DNA of 64,000 nucleotides. Source: Devosia faecipullorum (lineage in GTDB: Bacteria; Pseudomonadota; Alphaproteobacteria; Rhizobiales; Devosiaceae). Location of the stretch: the NCBI RefSeq assembly GCF_015158295.1, contig NZ_JACDXV010000002.1, positions 599,001 to 663,000 of the forward strand, read 5' to 3'. The translations under genes were made by a program, and so were the position numbers. The notes beneath the pieces are model-generated. The model had not been told where the DNA came from. It did not search any database and saw only the letters and a list, made by a program, of their open reading frames with translations. Below are positions 47,098-55,458 of the stretch, in pieces (within the stretch, counting starts at the first letter, position 1; each line of letters starts with the position of its first letter).

Positions 47098-48639
47098 TTA
47101 CGCGATGATGTTGACGCCGCTGGCCTGAAGGGAGCCGCGATAGAGATTGACCGTGGGCGGGGCCTCCTCGGCGTCGCCGCCGGCCGGATCATTGCCCAGG
47201 AGAGAGGCTTCCCCGCCGCGATCATGCCTGTCGCCCTGTCCGGCAAAGGGGTTCTGCTTGAGGGAGAATTCGAGATTGGTCTTGCCGCTGTCGAGCCCGG
47301 CCTGTTGCAGGGCGCGTTCGAGGGCGCGCTGGTCGCGCTGCATCAGGTCCAGTGTTTCCGATTTTTCCACCGTCAGCCGGGCATGGACCTGTCCGGCCTT
47401 GTCGATGTCGAGCCGCACGTCGATCCTGCCCAGTTCGGGCGGATCGAGCCGGATCTGGAAGCGGGTATTGCCGTCCTGCACCTGCCGGGCCATTTCGAAC
47501 GCCAATTGCGGCAGGTTGAGTTGCTGCTGGCTGGTCTGGTAGCCCGATTGCACTGCGGCCCGCGCGCCGATGGCCTCGATGCGGATCGTGGCCTGATCCT
47601 GCGGCGCCGTCGCCGCATTGGCATTGGTGCCGGCCGGCTCCTGCGCCGCCGGGGCGGGGGCAGGGGGGCGATTGTCGCGCTGCGGGCCTTCCGCCCGGCG
47701 CTCTTCGGCGCGCGGCTCGCTCGGGCGGGCCGGATTGGAAGCCTCGCTCTCACCGTCCGGCTTGGCCGTGGCTTCGCCGGTCCTGCCGGTCAGCACTTTT
47801 TCATCAATCTTGAGGCTGGCGGCGGCAAGCGCCGGTTCCTCTGGAATGTCGCTATCGGCCCCCAGGGGCGCGGCAAAGCGAGCCAGGGCCGCTTCGATTT
47901 CCTCGGCGGGGCTCGTGCCTTGTTTCATGCCGATCGCAGCCAGTTTGTCAGCGGCAACCGCGCCATCCTCGAGCGCCGACAATAGCGCGGCGAGCTTGTC
48001 GCCAAGGGCCTTGAGCCGGTCCTGCGCGGCTTCCGCTCCGGCAATGGCGGCGGGCGTTTCGGCCGGCTGGGCCCCCGCCAGCGCCTGGGCGAGGGGCGAG
48101 AGCAATTGGTTGAGCGCGCCGGCAAGGCCCCCATCCTCACCCTCCATGTCAGCAAGCAGGGCAGCGAAATCATCGGGGACCGGCAGCGCTTCGAGATCGA
48201 GGCCCAGCGCCTCGGCCAATTGGCCCAGCGCCTGCTCGGCCCGGGCCAGCAGGTCAGGATCGAGCGGCTCGCCGCGATCGAGACTGGCCTTGAGCGCGCT
48301 CAGCGCCTCGACGAAATTCACCATGGGCGCGGGATCGACCGGCGCCTCGGTTCCGAGATTGAGATCGAGCGCCGCGGCTATGGCCTCGGCATTGTCGGCT
48401 TCGCCCTCGCTGCCGCCGTCGGCCGCCGCTTCAAGGCCGAGCTGGAACAGGCTGGTGAGATCGGTCTCGCTCTTGCCGGCATCATTGGCCCTGGCGGGCG
48501 CGGCATCGGCGGGCTTGCCGCCGAGCAGAGCCGCGAAAAGCCCGGCCATGCCGGAATTTTCCGCTTCGCCCGCGCCGCCGAAATTGCGCGCATTGGCATT
48601 GCCCGGAGTGCCGCTGATGATGGTCAAATGTGATGCCAC
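47098..48639 (-). CDS. fliK: Flagellar hook-length control protein FliK
   Basis: A 513-residue protein. Residues 1-360 are low-complexity, rich in Ala, Glu, Asp and Pro, as expected for the FliK ruler. The C-terminal Flg_hook domain (residues ~370-470) contains QIRLDPPELGRIDVRLDIDK and VEKSETLDLMQRDQRALERA. It sets hook length and triggers the export switch to filament proteins. A sigma-54 promoter lies 41 bp upstream, which fits late-gene control by FlbD. Confidence 0.9.
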   Translation of the reverse strand: MASHLTIISGTPGNANARNFGGAGEAENSGMAGLFAALLGGKPADAAPARANDAGKSETDLTSLFQLGLEAAADGGSEGEADNAEAIAAALDLNLGTEAPVDPAPMVNFVEALSALKASLDRGEPLDPDLLARAEQALGQLAEALGLDLEALPVPDDFAALLADMEGEDGGLAGALNQLLSPLAQALAGAQPAETPAAIAGAEAAQDRLKALGDKLAALLSALEDGAVAADKLAAIGMKQGTSPAEEIEAALARFAAPLGADSDIPEEPALAAASLKIDEKVLTGRTGEATAKPDGESEASNPARPSEPRAEERRAEGPQRDNRPPAPAPAAQEPAGTNANAATAPQDQATIRIEAIGARAAVQSGYQTSQQQLNLPQLAFEMARQVQDGNTRFQIRLDPPELGRIDVRLDIDKAGQVHARLTVEKSETLDLMQRDQRALERALQQAGLDSGKTNLEFSLKQNPFAGQGDRHDRGGEASLLGNDPAGGDAEEAPPTVNLYRGSLQASGVNIIA

Positions 48640-48679
48640 AATGGGCGTCCTCGAAAACAGACTGATCCAGCAGGGTCAA

Positions 48680-48695
48680 TGCAATTGCCTTGCCA
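48680..48695 (-). promoter_or_regulatory. Sigma-54 promoter upstream of fliK-flgD
   Basis: The minus strand reads TGGCAAGGCAATTGCA. GG and GC are 10 bp apart, as required for the -24/-12 promoter. Only one base differs from TGGCAC-N5-TTGCA. The start would be near 48669, leaving about a 30-nt leader before fliK. Confidence 0.7.
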
Positions 48696-48891
48696 GTTTG
48701 GGTTTTGGGGGAAAATTGTTGAATTACAACGCTTTGCTGCTCGGAGCGCTCTTCTGAGCCGCGCCGGGGCCGGTGCAAAGCTGCCGCCGGACGGCAAAAG
48801 CTGCCGGGCTGAATGGACAGAACCGGGCGCGGGGCGTAAAAGCCGGGTTCATTGTTCCGCTGGCCCTTGAACCCAACCGGATGCAGGATAA

Positions 48892-50043
48892 ATGTTGAAC
48901 TCGCTTGATATTGCCAAGCGCCCGGAGGACACGCGCGTCGTCGTCGCCATGTCCGGGGGCGTGGATTCTTCAGTCGTTGCCGGATTGCTCGCCCGCCAGG
49001 GCTATGAGGTGATCGGGGTGACGCTCCAGCTTTACGATCATGGCGAAGCCGTGCATCGCAAGGGTGCGTGCTGCGCCGGGCAGGACATTCACGATGCGCG
49101 CCGCGTCGCCGCCCGGCTGGGCATTCCCCATTACGTGCTCGATTACGAAGAGCGCTTCAAGGCGTCGGTGATCGAGCCTTTCGCCAATGCCTATCAGCAG
49201 GGCGAGACGCCGGTGCCCTGCATTGCCTGCAATCAATCCGTCAAGTTCGTGGACCTGATGCAGGTCGCCCGCGAGCTTGGCGCCGACGTGCTGGCGACCG
49301 GTCATTACGTGCAGACCCGGCTGGGCGAGGATGAAAGGCGGCACCTGTTCCGCCCGGTCGATCACGACCGCGACCAGTCCTATTTCCTTTTTGCCACCAC
49401 TCAGGAGCAGCTCGATTTCCTGCGCTTCCCGCTGGGCGGGATGGGCAAGCCAGAAGTGCGGGAACTGGCGCGCGAATTCGGCCTCGAAATCGCCGACAAG
49501 CATGACAGCCAGGACATCTGCTTCGTGCCGCAGGGCAAATATGCCGACATCATCGCGCGCATGCATCCCGAGGCGCTGTCCAGGGGCGAGATCGTGCATC
49601 TGGACGGGCGCGTGCTCGGCGAGCACGAAGGCATCGTCCATTACACGATCGGCCAGCGCAAGGGCCTGGGCATCGCCGCGGGCGAGCCGCTTTATGTGGT
49701 CAAGCTCGAACACCGCACCGGCCGCGTCATTGTCGGGCCGCGCGAGGCACTCAAAACCCATACGGTGCGCTTGCGCGACGTCAACTGGCTGGGCGCGCTG
49801 CCGCTGGCCGAGGCCAGCAAGGGCAATGGCGCCCCGGTCGAGGTCAAGGTGCGCTCGACGCGCGGCCCGCAGCCGGCCGTGATCCAGATGCGCGACGGCG
49901 AAGTCTATGTGACGCTGGTTTCGGGCGAATATGGCATTTCGCCGGGGCAGGCCTGCGTCTTTTATGCCGATGACGGCGAAGCCAGCGAAGTGCTTGGCGG
50001 CGGCTTCATCGCCGAAGCCGTGCCGCAGGCGCTGGTGGCCTAG
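48892..50043 (+). CDS. mnmA: tRNA-specific 2-thiouridylase MnmA
   Basis: A 383-residue enzyme that thiolates uridine 34 of Lys, Glu and Gln tRNAs. The ATP pyrophosphatase loop SGGVDSS is at residues 21-27. The catalytic cysteines are Cys113 in [11 protein letters not shown] and Cys210 in [10 protein letters not shown] central domain and a C-terminal beta-barrel ([20 protein letters not shown]) follow. Length is normal for the family and the start [20 protein letters not shown] is alphaproteobacterial. Confidence 0.97.
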   Translation: MLNSLDIAKRPEDTRVVVAMSGGVDSSVVAGLLARQGYEVIGVTLQLYDHGEAVHRKGACCAGQDIHDARRVAARLGIPHYVLDYEERFKASVIEPFANAYQQGETPVPCIACNQSVKFVDLMQVARELGADVLATGHYVQTRLGEDERRHLFRPVDHDRDQSYFLFATTQEQLDFLRFPLGGMGKPEVRELAREFGLEIADKHDSQDICFVPQGKYADIIARMHPEALSRGEIVHLDGRVLGEHEGIVHYTIGQRKGLGIAAGEPLYVVKLEHRTGRVIVGPREALKTHTVRLRDVNWLGALPLAEASKGNGAPVEVKVRSTRGPQPAVIQMRDGEVYVTLVSGEYGISPGQACVFYADDGEASEVLGGGFIAEAVPQALVA

Positions 50044-50055
50044 GACTATATTGTT

Positions 50056-50081
50056 GGCGCAGCCGTTTCAGCGGCTGCGCC
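50056..50081 (+). terminator. Hairpin after mnmA, possible terminator
   Basis: A perfect 10-bp stem (50056-50065 with 50072-50081) and 6-nt loop, 12 bp after the stop. The downstream T tract is weak, so termination is uncertain. Confidence 0.5.
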
Positions 50082-50133
50082 TATTCCGGTTTCTCGTCAT
50101 TGCCGGGCTCGATGGCAAAACATGCAGCTGGCG

Positions 50134-50319
50134 CTATTCCGCGCTCAACTGCTCCGCTGTCGGCTCCTTGGCGGCGTTGGCCGCTTCCTTGAGCGCGTTA
50201 TAGGAGCTCAGCCCGCCCATCATCATCGAGATGGTGATGAGCAATACCAGCCCCCCCATGGCGAGGATGAAGATACGGGTGCGGTTGAGCCCGAAAGGGC
50301 TCTTGTTCTCGTCCGTCAT
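50134..50319 (-). CDS. Small single-span membrane protein
   Basis: A 61-residue protein: MTDENKSPFGLNRTRIFILA, a membrane helix at residues ~14-36 (with a Met/Gly-rich end), and an Ala/Glu tail. No known domain. The longer open frame reaches into the divergent sigma gene, so 50319 is the best start. It is divergent from the ECF sigma gene with about 100 bp between. Confidence 0.6.
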   Translation of the reverse strand: MTDENKSPFGLNRTRIFILAMGGLVLLITISMMMGGLSSYNALKEAANAAKEPTAEQLSAE

Positions 50320-50418
50320 GACTGGACTTTCCAAAACAGCAAAAAATCTTGGGACCGGACCAAAGGAATGTCCCTTGCGCGGCGTCTTAGCTTCTAGAAT
50401 AGCCCGGAGAGGCAAGAA

Positions 50419-50985
50419 GTGCATGCACAGATAATGGGACCGAGAGCCGCACCCCAGCCGGAAATGCCGCCGCCCATCGAGGCGCTGGCCGTGCGCGCCC
50501 GCAATGGCGACGCGCTGGCTTTTGCCGAGTTGATCGAGGCGCATTACGAGGGCATCTATCGCAGTGCCTGGCGCTGGTGCGGCAATCGTGACGATGCCGA
50601 GGACATTGCCCAGGAGGTCTGCGTCAAGCTCGGCCGGGCCATTGCCGGCTTTGACGGGCGCAGCGCCTTTTCTTCCTGGGTCTATCGCATAACGCTCAAC
50701 GCGGTGCGCGACTGGCAGCGGGCGGGTCAGCGCCGGGGACGGCATCTTGACGCCTATTCCGAGATCACGCCCGCCGATCATCCGGCGGAGCAGGAGGCGG
50801 CGGCCATCCATGGCCAGCTCTGGGCGGCGGTGCGACGCCTGCCGGAGAAACAGCGCGACGCGGTGCTGCTGGTCTATGCCGAAGAGCTCAGCCATGCCGA
50901 AGCCGCCGACATCATGGGCATCAGGGAGGCGACCGTGTCCTTCCATGTGCACGAGGCCCGCAAGACATTGAGAAGTCTGCTATGA
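50419..50985 (+). CDS. ECF RNA polymerase sigma factor
   Basis: A 188-residue ECF sigma factor. Region 2 is in EAHYEGIYRSAWRWCGNRDD followed by AEDIAQEVCVKLGRAI. Region 4 is in LPEKQRDAVLLVYAEELSHA then EAADIMGIREATVSFHVHEA. The GTG at 50419 has a weak GGAG about 10 bp upstream; an ATG at 50434 is the alternative. It overlaps the VWA gene by 4 bp, and that protein has a membrane helix, so the two may act as a sigma/anti-sigma pair. Confidence 0.88.
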   Translation: MHAQIMGPRAAPQPEMPPPIEALAVRARNGDALAFAELIEAHYEGIYRSAWRWCGNRDDAEDIAQEVCVKLGRAIAGFDGRSAFSSWVYRITLNAVRDWQRAGQRRGRHLDAYSEITPADHPAEQEAAAIHGQLWAAVRRLPEKQRDAVLLVYAEELSHAEAADIMGIREATVSFHVHEARKTLRSLL

Positions 50986-53012
50986 GCCAGAATAAAGATC
51001 CCTTCGAAAGCCTGAATTCCACCCCGCCAGCGCCGCGCCCCGAGGCCCGCGCCCGGGCGCTTGCCGCGGCAAGCGCTGCCTTCGAGGCGGCGGAGCAGAG
51101 CAAAAAATCTTCAAACCCGACCCAAGGAATTGCCGGGGGCAATCGTCTCACATCCATCTTCGCTTCCCTTAGAAGGATTTCGATCATGGATATGCGTCTT
51201 CCCATCGGCAGTGCCGTCATTGCGCTTCTGGTCCTGCCGCTCGGCGTGCAGCTCTATTATTCAACCGCCATGCGGCCGGACGATCTGGCTTTGCGCGCGC
51301 CGATGGCCCAGCCCGAGGAGAAAGACAACAATATCCTCACCGCGCCCGATGGCATGAGCGCCATGGCCGAGCAGGAAGTCGCTCACGAAGCGCCGCCGGT
51401 GCTGGCCGAGCCGGCGCCGCCGATGGTCAGCATGGATCCGGCGCCCGTGCCCATTTCCGCGCCCGCGCCGGCCATGGCCAATCGCGCCGGTGCGCCCATG
51501 GCCGAATATTCCCAGAACATGGCCGCCCCCTTCGGCGGGGCCATGCCGAAAAGCATGGGCATTGTCCCCCCGCTCTCCAATGCCGAGCCGAGCGGGGACA
51601 GTTTTTCCAGCTTTGACGAGCAGCGCCTCAAGGCCGTCGCCGAAGAGCCGGTTTCCACCTTTTCGCTCGATGTGGATACGGCCAGCTATGCCTATGTCCG
51701 CCGCATGCTCGAGGACGGGGTTTTGCCCGCGCGCGACGCGGTGCGCATCGAGGAATTGATCAATTATTTCCCCTATGCCTATCCGCTCCCGGCCAGCGCC
51801 GACATTCCGTTCCAGCCGCAGGTGCAGGTCTATCCCACGCCCTGGAACGATGCGACGCAGATTCTCCAGATCGGCATCAAGGGGTTCGAGCCGGTCCTCG
51901 CCGATACCAAAAGCAACCTCGTCTTTCTGATCGACACGTCCGGCTCGATGGATGCGCCGGACAAGCTGCCGCTGCTCAAGCGCGCTTTCGGCCTGTTGCT
52001 CGACCAGCTTTCGGACAATGACAGCGTTGCCATCGTCACCTATGCCGGTTCGGCCGGCATCGCCCTGCCGCCGACCAATGCGGGCCGCAAGGCCGACATC
52101 ATGGCGGCGCTCGACCAGCTTTATGCCGGTGGCTCCACGGCAGGGGCGGAAGGCATCGAACTGGCCTATCGTCTGGCCGACGAGGCCCGGATCGCCGATG
52201 GCACCAATCGGGTGATCCTGGCCACCGATGGCGATTTCAATGTCGGCATCGATGATCCCGAACAGCTCAAGCATTTCATCGCCGACAAGCGGGCGAGCGG
52301 CATCGGCCTGTCGGTTCTCGGTTTCGGGCGCGGCAATCTCGATGACGCGACCATGCAGGCGCTGGCGCAGAACGGGGATGGCAATGCCAGCTATATTGCC
52401 AGCTTCGCCGAGGCGAAAAAGGTGCTGGTCGAGGAAATCGGCGGCACGCTCCACACCATTGCCCGCGACGTCAAGGTTCAGGTCGAGTTCAACCCGGCCA
52501 TGATCGCCGAATATCGCCTGATCGGCTATGAAACCCGCGCCCTCAACCGCGAGGATTTCAACAATGATGCGGTCGATGCCGGCGATGTCGGAGCGGGCAC
52601 CAGCGTCACCGCGCTTTACGAAATCACCCCTGTGGGCAGCGGCCGGATCGATCCGCTGCGCTATGGCGAGAGCGTGCGGCCCGAGAGCGGTTCGGACGAA
52701 ATCGCCTTCCTCAAGATGCGCTACAAACTGCCCGACAGCGATGTCAGCCAATTGATCGAAATGCCGGTAACGCCGGATCTGGTCTATGGCGATATCGAGG
52801 ACGCCGGTCTGGACGCCCAATTCGCCGCCGCAATTGCCGCCTTCGGCCAGAAGCTCAAATCGAGCGTCTATGGATCGTCCATAAGCTGGGACGAGATCAA
52901 GACGCTGGCCCGCGCCGGTCGCGGCCCTGATGAGGGCGGCTATCGCGCCGAATTCATCCGGCTGGTGGACATGGCGGCGATGCTGAAGCCGGATGCGCCG
53001 ACGAAGCGATAG
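50982..53012 (+). CDS. Membrane-anchored von Willebrand A domain protein (YfbK type, DUF3520)
   Basis: A 676-residue protein. Residues 1-70 are soluble (PRPEARARALAAASAAFEAA), one membrane helix follows (~73-92), then a Pro/Met-rich linker. The YfbK N-terminal domain starts near 226 (FSLDVDTASYAYVRRMLEDG). The vWA domain has an intact MIDAS (LVFLIDTSGSMD) near residue 312, and the C-terminal DUF3520 follows. YfbK proteins are of unknown function. The short N-terminal region plus membrane helix is compatible with a fused anti-sigma part. Confidence 0.9.
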   Translation: MSQNKDPFESLNSTPPAPRPEARARALAAASAAFEAAEQSKKSSNPTQGIAGGNRLTSIFASLRRISIMDMRLPIGSAVIALLVLPLGVQLYYSTAMRPDDLALRAPMAQPEEKDNNILTAPDGMSAMAEQEVAHEAPPVLAEPAPPMVSMDPAPVPISAPAPAMANRAGAPMAEYSQNMAAPFGGAMPKSMGIVPPLSNAEPSGDSFSSFDEQRLKAVAEEPVSTFSLDVDTASYAYVRRMLEDGVLPARDAVRIEELINYFPYAYPLPASADIPFQPQVQVYPTPWNDATQILQIGIKGFEPVLADTKSNLVFLIDTSGSMDAPDKLPLLKRAFGLLLDQLSDNDSVAIVTYAGSAGIALPPTNAGRKADIMAALDQLYAGGSTAGAEGIELAYRLADEARIADGTNRVILATDGDFNVGIDDPEQLKHFIADKRASGIGLSVLGFGRGNLDDATMQALAQNGDGNASYIASFAEAKKVLVEEIGGTLHTIARDVKVQVEFNPAMIAEYRLIGYETRALNREDFNNDAVDAGDVGAGTSVTALYEITPVGSGRIDPLRYGESVRPESGSDEIAFLKMRYKLPDSDVSQLIEMPVTPDLVYGDIEDAGLDAQFAAAIAAFGQKLKSSVYGSSISWDEIKTLARAGRGPDEGGYRAEFIRLVDMAAMLKPDAPTKR

Positions 53013-53052
53013 GGGCAAGATGGGGGACATTCACCCGTCCCTCATCCTGCTT

Positions 53053-53090
53053 TCGTCATTGCCCTGATCGTCCGGGCCATCCAGTTCGCC
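53053..53090. repeat. Decayed copy of the palindromic intergenic element
   Basis: TCGTCATTGCCCTGATCGTC followed by CGGGCCATCCAGTTCGCC resembles the third partial unit of the tandem repeat (36717-36765), with several substitutions in the stem. Confidence 0.5.
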
Positions 53091-53134
53091 TTTTCATCGG
53101 CCAGGGGGACAGGCCCCCTGGTCGCGCCCATCTT

Positions 53135-54085
53135 CTATTCCAGAGGCTTCAAGCCCGCTTCGATCTGGGCTCGATGCGCTTCGAGGAAGGGCGGCAGCGA
53201 CAGGCGTTCGCCCAGGCTCTCCATCGGTTCGTCGGCGGCAAAGCCGGGAACGTCGGTGGCGATCTCGAACAGGATGCCATTGGGCTCGCGGAAATAGAGC
53301 GAGGTGAAGTAGAAGCGCTCCACTTCGCCCGAAGAGCGGATGCCGAAGGAATTGGCGCGCTCGATCCATTCTCGCAAGCTGTCCTGATCCGGGGTGCGGA
53401 AAGCGACATGGTGGACGCCGCCCGCGCCGGGGCGGACGCGCGGCAGGCTCGGATCGACCGAGACATGCAGTTCCGCCCCCGGTCCGCCCGGACCCATTTC
53501 GTAGACGAAGACCTCGCCATTGCGTTCCCGCGCCGGATAATGGCGCACCTGGCGCATGTTCATCACTCTTGTCAGCATGGCGTCGGTCGGCTCGAGCGTC
53601 GGCACCGAGAGGGTGATCGGACCCAGCCCGATGATCTGCCGCTCCGCCGGCACCGGCGATCTGGCCCAGGGGATGACCTTATTGACCTCATCGACCACCA
53701 TCCTGAAACGCTGGCCCTCGAAATCCTCGAAATCGAGCGAGACATGGCCCAGCCGTTCCTTGATCGAGGAGGTGGAAACGCCATTGGCCTCCAGATGCTC
53801 CTTCCACCAGTTCAGCGTTTCCTCGCTATCCACCCGCAGGCCGGTGCGGCCAACGCTGTGATTGCCCCGCTGCTCGCGCAGCGTTGGAAAGTCGAAAAAG
53901 GTCAGGTCGGCGCCCGGCGAGGCGACGCCGTCGCCATAGAAGAGATGATAGGCCGAAGTGTCGTCCTGGTTCACCGTCTTCTTGATGAGGCGCATGCCCA
54001 GCGTCTTGGTGTAGAATTGAAGGTTTTTCGGCGCATCCGCCGTCACCGCCGTCAGGTGATGGATGCCGCCAAGTTCGAGTGTCAT
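53135..54085 (-). CDS. Ring-cleaving dioxygenase (glyoxalase/VOC family, MhqO-like)
   Basis: A 316-residue protein with two VOC modules, the first starting GGIHHLTAVTADAPKNLQFY and the second near residue 155. Metal ligands lie in GGIHHLT, GGVHHVAFRT and FEIATD. The relatives (MhqA/MhqO-type) cleave hydroquinones, so detoxification of quinones or phenolics is likely. The substrate is unverified. The ATG at 54085 gives family length; the upstream frame has no homology. Confidence 0.88.
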   Translation of the reverse strand: MTLELGGIHHLTAVTADAPKNLQFYTKTLGMRLIKKTVNQDDTSAYHLFYGDGVASPGADLTFFDFPTLREQRGNHSVGRTGLRVDSEETLNWWKEHLEANGVSTSSIKERLGHVSLDFEDFEGQRFRMVVDEVNKVIPWARSPVPAERQIIGLGPITLSVPTLEPTDAMLTRVMNMRQVRHYPARERNGEVFVYEMGPGGPGAELHVSVDPSLPRVRPGAGGVHHVAFRTPDQDSLREWIERANSFGIRSSGEVERFYFTSLYFREPNGILFEIATDVPGFAADEPMESLGERLSLPPFLEAHRAQIEAGLKPLE

Positions 54086-54487
54086 TTGACCATCTCCGCA
54101 TATGGCGCCGATGCGCCGTGTCGAGACCAATGTATGATCCCCGCCTGACGTTGCAAAGAAAGCCAGTCGCAACGGATTGATGTCGATTGTTGAACGATCG
54201 GGGCTGGAATTCGGATTGCCCGGTTTTCCGGTGGCAAGCGTTTCGCATTGCTCTGGTGTCAGCAGTCTGTTGACCAAGCGCCGGCGGCGTTACCGATAGG
54301 GATAGCATTGCGCTACCGCCAATGGCCCGAGCGGTTAAGGCGCGATACGTAGAAGCCGGTCCCGGTTTTTGCCCTCAGATCAGCCAGCAGATGGAAAACT
54401 CCACTTGCCCCACTAGTTACGCTTGACAGGGTAAGGTCGCCAACCTTAGTAAGGCGCGCATCAGCCGAAAGGCTGGCACCCCTATGG
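54086..54487. other. 402-bp gap before tRNA-Met
   Basis: No credible gene. The upstream frame of the dioxygenase is open but non-homologous. Near 54323-54344 a segment reads TGGCCCGAGCGGTTAAGGCG, like the 5' part of a tRNA-Ser. Two hairpins lie just before the tRNA: AAGGT/ACCTT (about 54432-54446) and CAGCC-GAAA-GGCTG (about 54471-54484). Confidence 0.5.
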
Positions 54488-54564
54488 GGCGGAGTAGCTC
54501 AGTTGGTTAGAGCGGCGGAATCATAATCCGTGTGTCGGGGGTTCAAATCCCTCCTCCGCTACCA
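54488..54564 (+). tRNA. tRNA-Met (CAT anticodon, elongator type)
   Basis: A complete 77-nt tRNA with a 7-bp acceptor stem (GGCGGAG/CTCCGCT, one G-T pair), D-stem GCTC/GAGC, anticodon stem GCGGA/TCCGT with loop ATCATAA (anticodon CAT), T-arm GGTTCAAATCC and encoded CCA. The anticodon loop and discriminator A match alphaproteobacterial elongator tRNA-Met; tRNA-Ile2 (lysidine) is less likely. Confidence 0.95.
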
Positions 54565-54932
54565 GTTTAACAATTACAGAAATCCCCGGAAATCCTGACA
54601 TTCGCCCAAGGTGCGGGGCGGCGGGGCTGTTCTTTCCGGACCATCGAAAGCGCCCAATCATAGTTCGTTCGAAGAGTCTCGTTCGCTGGAGCACCTTTTC
54701 TTGCTTCGGTGCATGGAGTGGTGGCCGGCGCGGCGCCGTATTCTCCCTTTTGCTAACTGAAAATCCATGCGCACCATATTGATAGAGTCTAGGCAAGGGC
54801 CTAACATGCTAGCTGAAGGTCCGCTAAAAACGAGGCGGGCCAGCCGGACATTTCCGGGTCGCGCACGAAATCTGTACCCCCCGACGGACGCCGTAAAGCG
54901 ACGCCTGTACACCTAATCTTGGAGTTAAAGAC
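54565..54932. other. 368-bp A+T-richer gap between tRNA-Met and pseudoazurin
   Basis: No credible ORF on either strand. A minus-strand frame ending AEEGFEPPTHGL is only the complement of the tRNA. The gap should contain the promoter of pseudoazurin. I looked for FNR/NNR-like TTGAT-N4-ATCAA boxes and did not find one. Confidence 0.55.
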
Positions 54933-55376
54933 TTGAAGTTTCGTAGCATACTGATGGCCGTGTCGATTGCGCTGGCCTCGACCCTTTCCCTGTCGGCTGC
55001 CGAATATGAAGTGCACATGCTCAACAAGGGCACCGATGGCAAGGCCATGGTGTTCGAGCCGGCCTTTTTGCAGATCGAAGTGGGCGATACAGTCAAGTTC
55101 ATCCCCACCGACAAGGGGCACAACGCCGAAGTCATCAAGGATATGTTTCCTGAGGGCGGCACCCAGTTCAAGGGCAAGATAAACGAAGAATTCAGTGTGA
55201 CCTTCGACGTTCCAGGCGCCTATGGCTACAAGTGCGCCCCGCACTTCTCGATGGCCATGGTTGGGCTGATCGTGGTCGGCTCCGAGCCGGCAAACCTGGA
55301 CGCCATCACCGATGCGCGCGGCCCGGCCAAGGTGAAGGACGCCTTCGCCGAACTCGCCGCAATGATCGGCCAGTAA
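54933..55376 (+). CDS. Pseudoazurin, blue copper electron carrier
   Basis: A 147-residue periplasmic cupredoxin. Signal peptide residues 1-22 (ending SLSA-A). All type-1 copper ligands are present: His63 (KGHNAE), Cys101, His104 and Met109 (YKCAPHFSMAM), with the exact spacing of known pseudoazurins. These proteins donate electrons to nitrite or nitrous oxide reductases; none is in this window. The TTG start at 54933 is supported by a GGAG box 8 bp upstream. Confidence 0.95.
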   Translation: MKFRSILMAVSIALASTLSLSAAEYEVHMLNKGTDGKAMVFEPAFLQIEVGDTVKFIPTDKGHNAEVIKDMFPEGGTQFKGKINEEFSVTFDVPGAYGYKCAPHFSMAMVGLIVVGSEPANLDAITDARGPAKVKDAFAELAAMIGQ

Positions 55377-55458
55377 CACGGTCAACGCCGGTGGGGCCGC
55401 TCCGATGAGCGGCTGCAGGCAAGCGGTCCGGGAAAACGGTTCCGCCGGCGGACAAGGG

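Noticed and set aside
54521..54796. Minus-strand frame ending AEEGFEPPTHGL
   Set aside because: This peptide is the well-known false translation of the reverse complement of a tRNA; it covers tRNA-Met.
54565..54932. Denitrification-type FNR/NNR box for pseudoazurin
   Set aside because: No TTGAT-N4-ATCAA-like sequence is visible, and no nitrite or nitrous oxide reductase gene is in the window.
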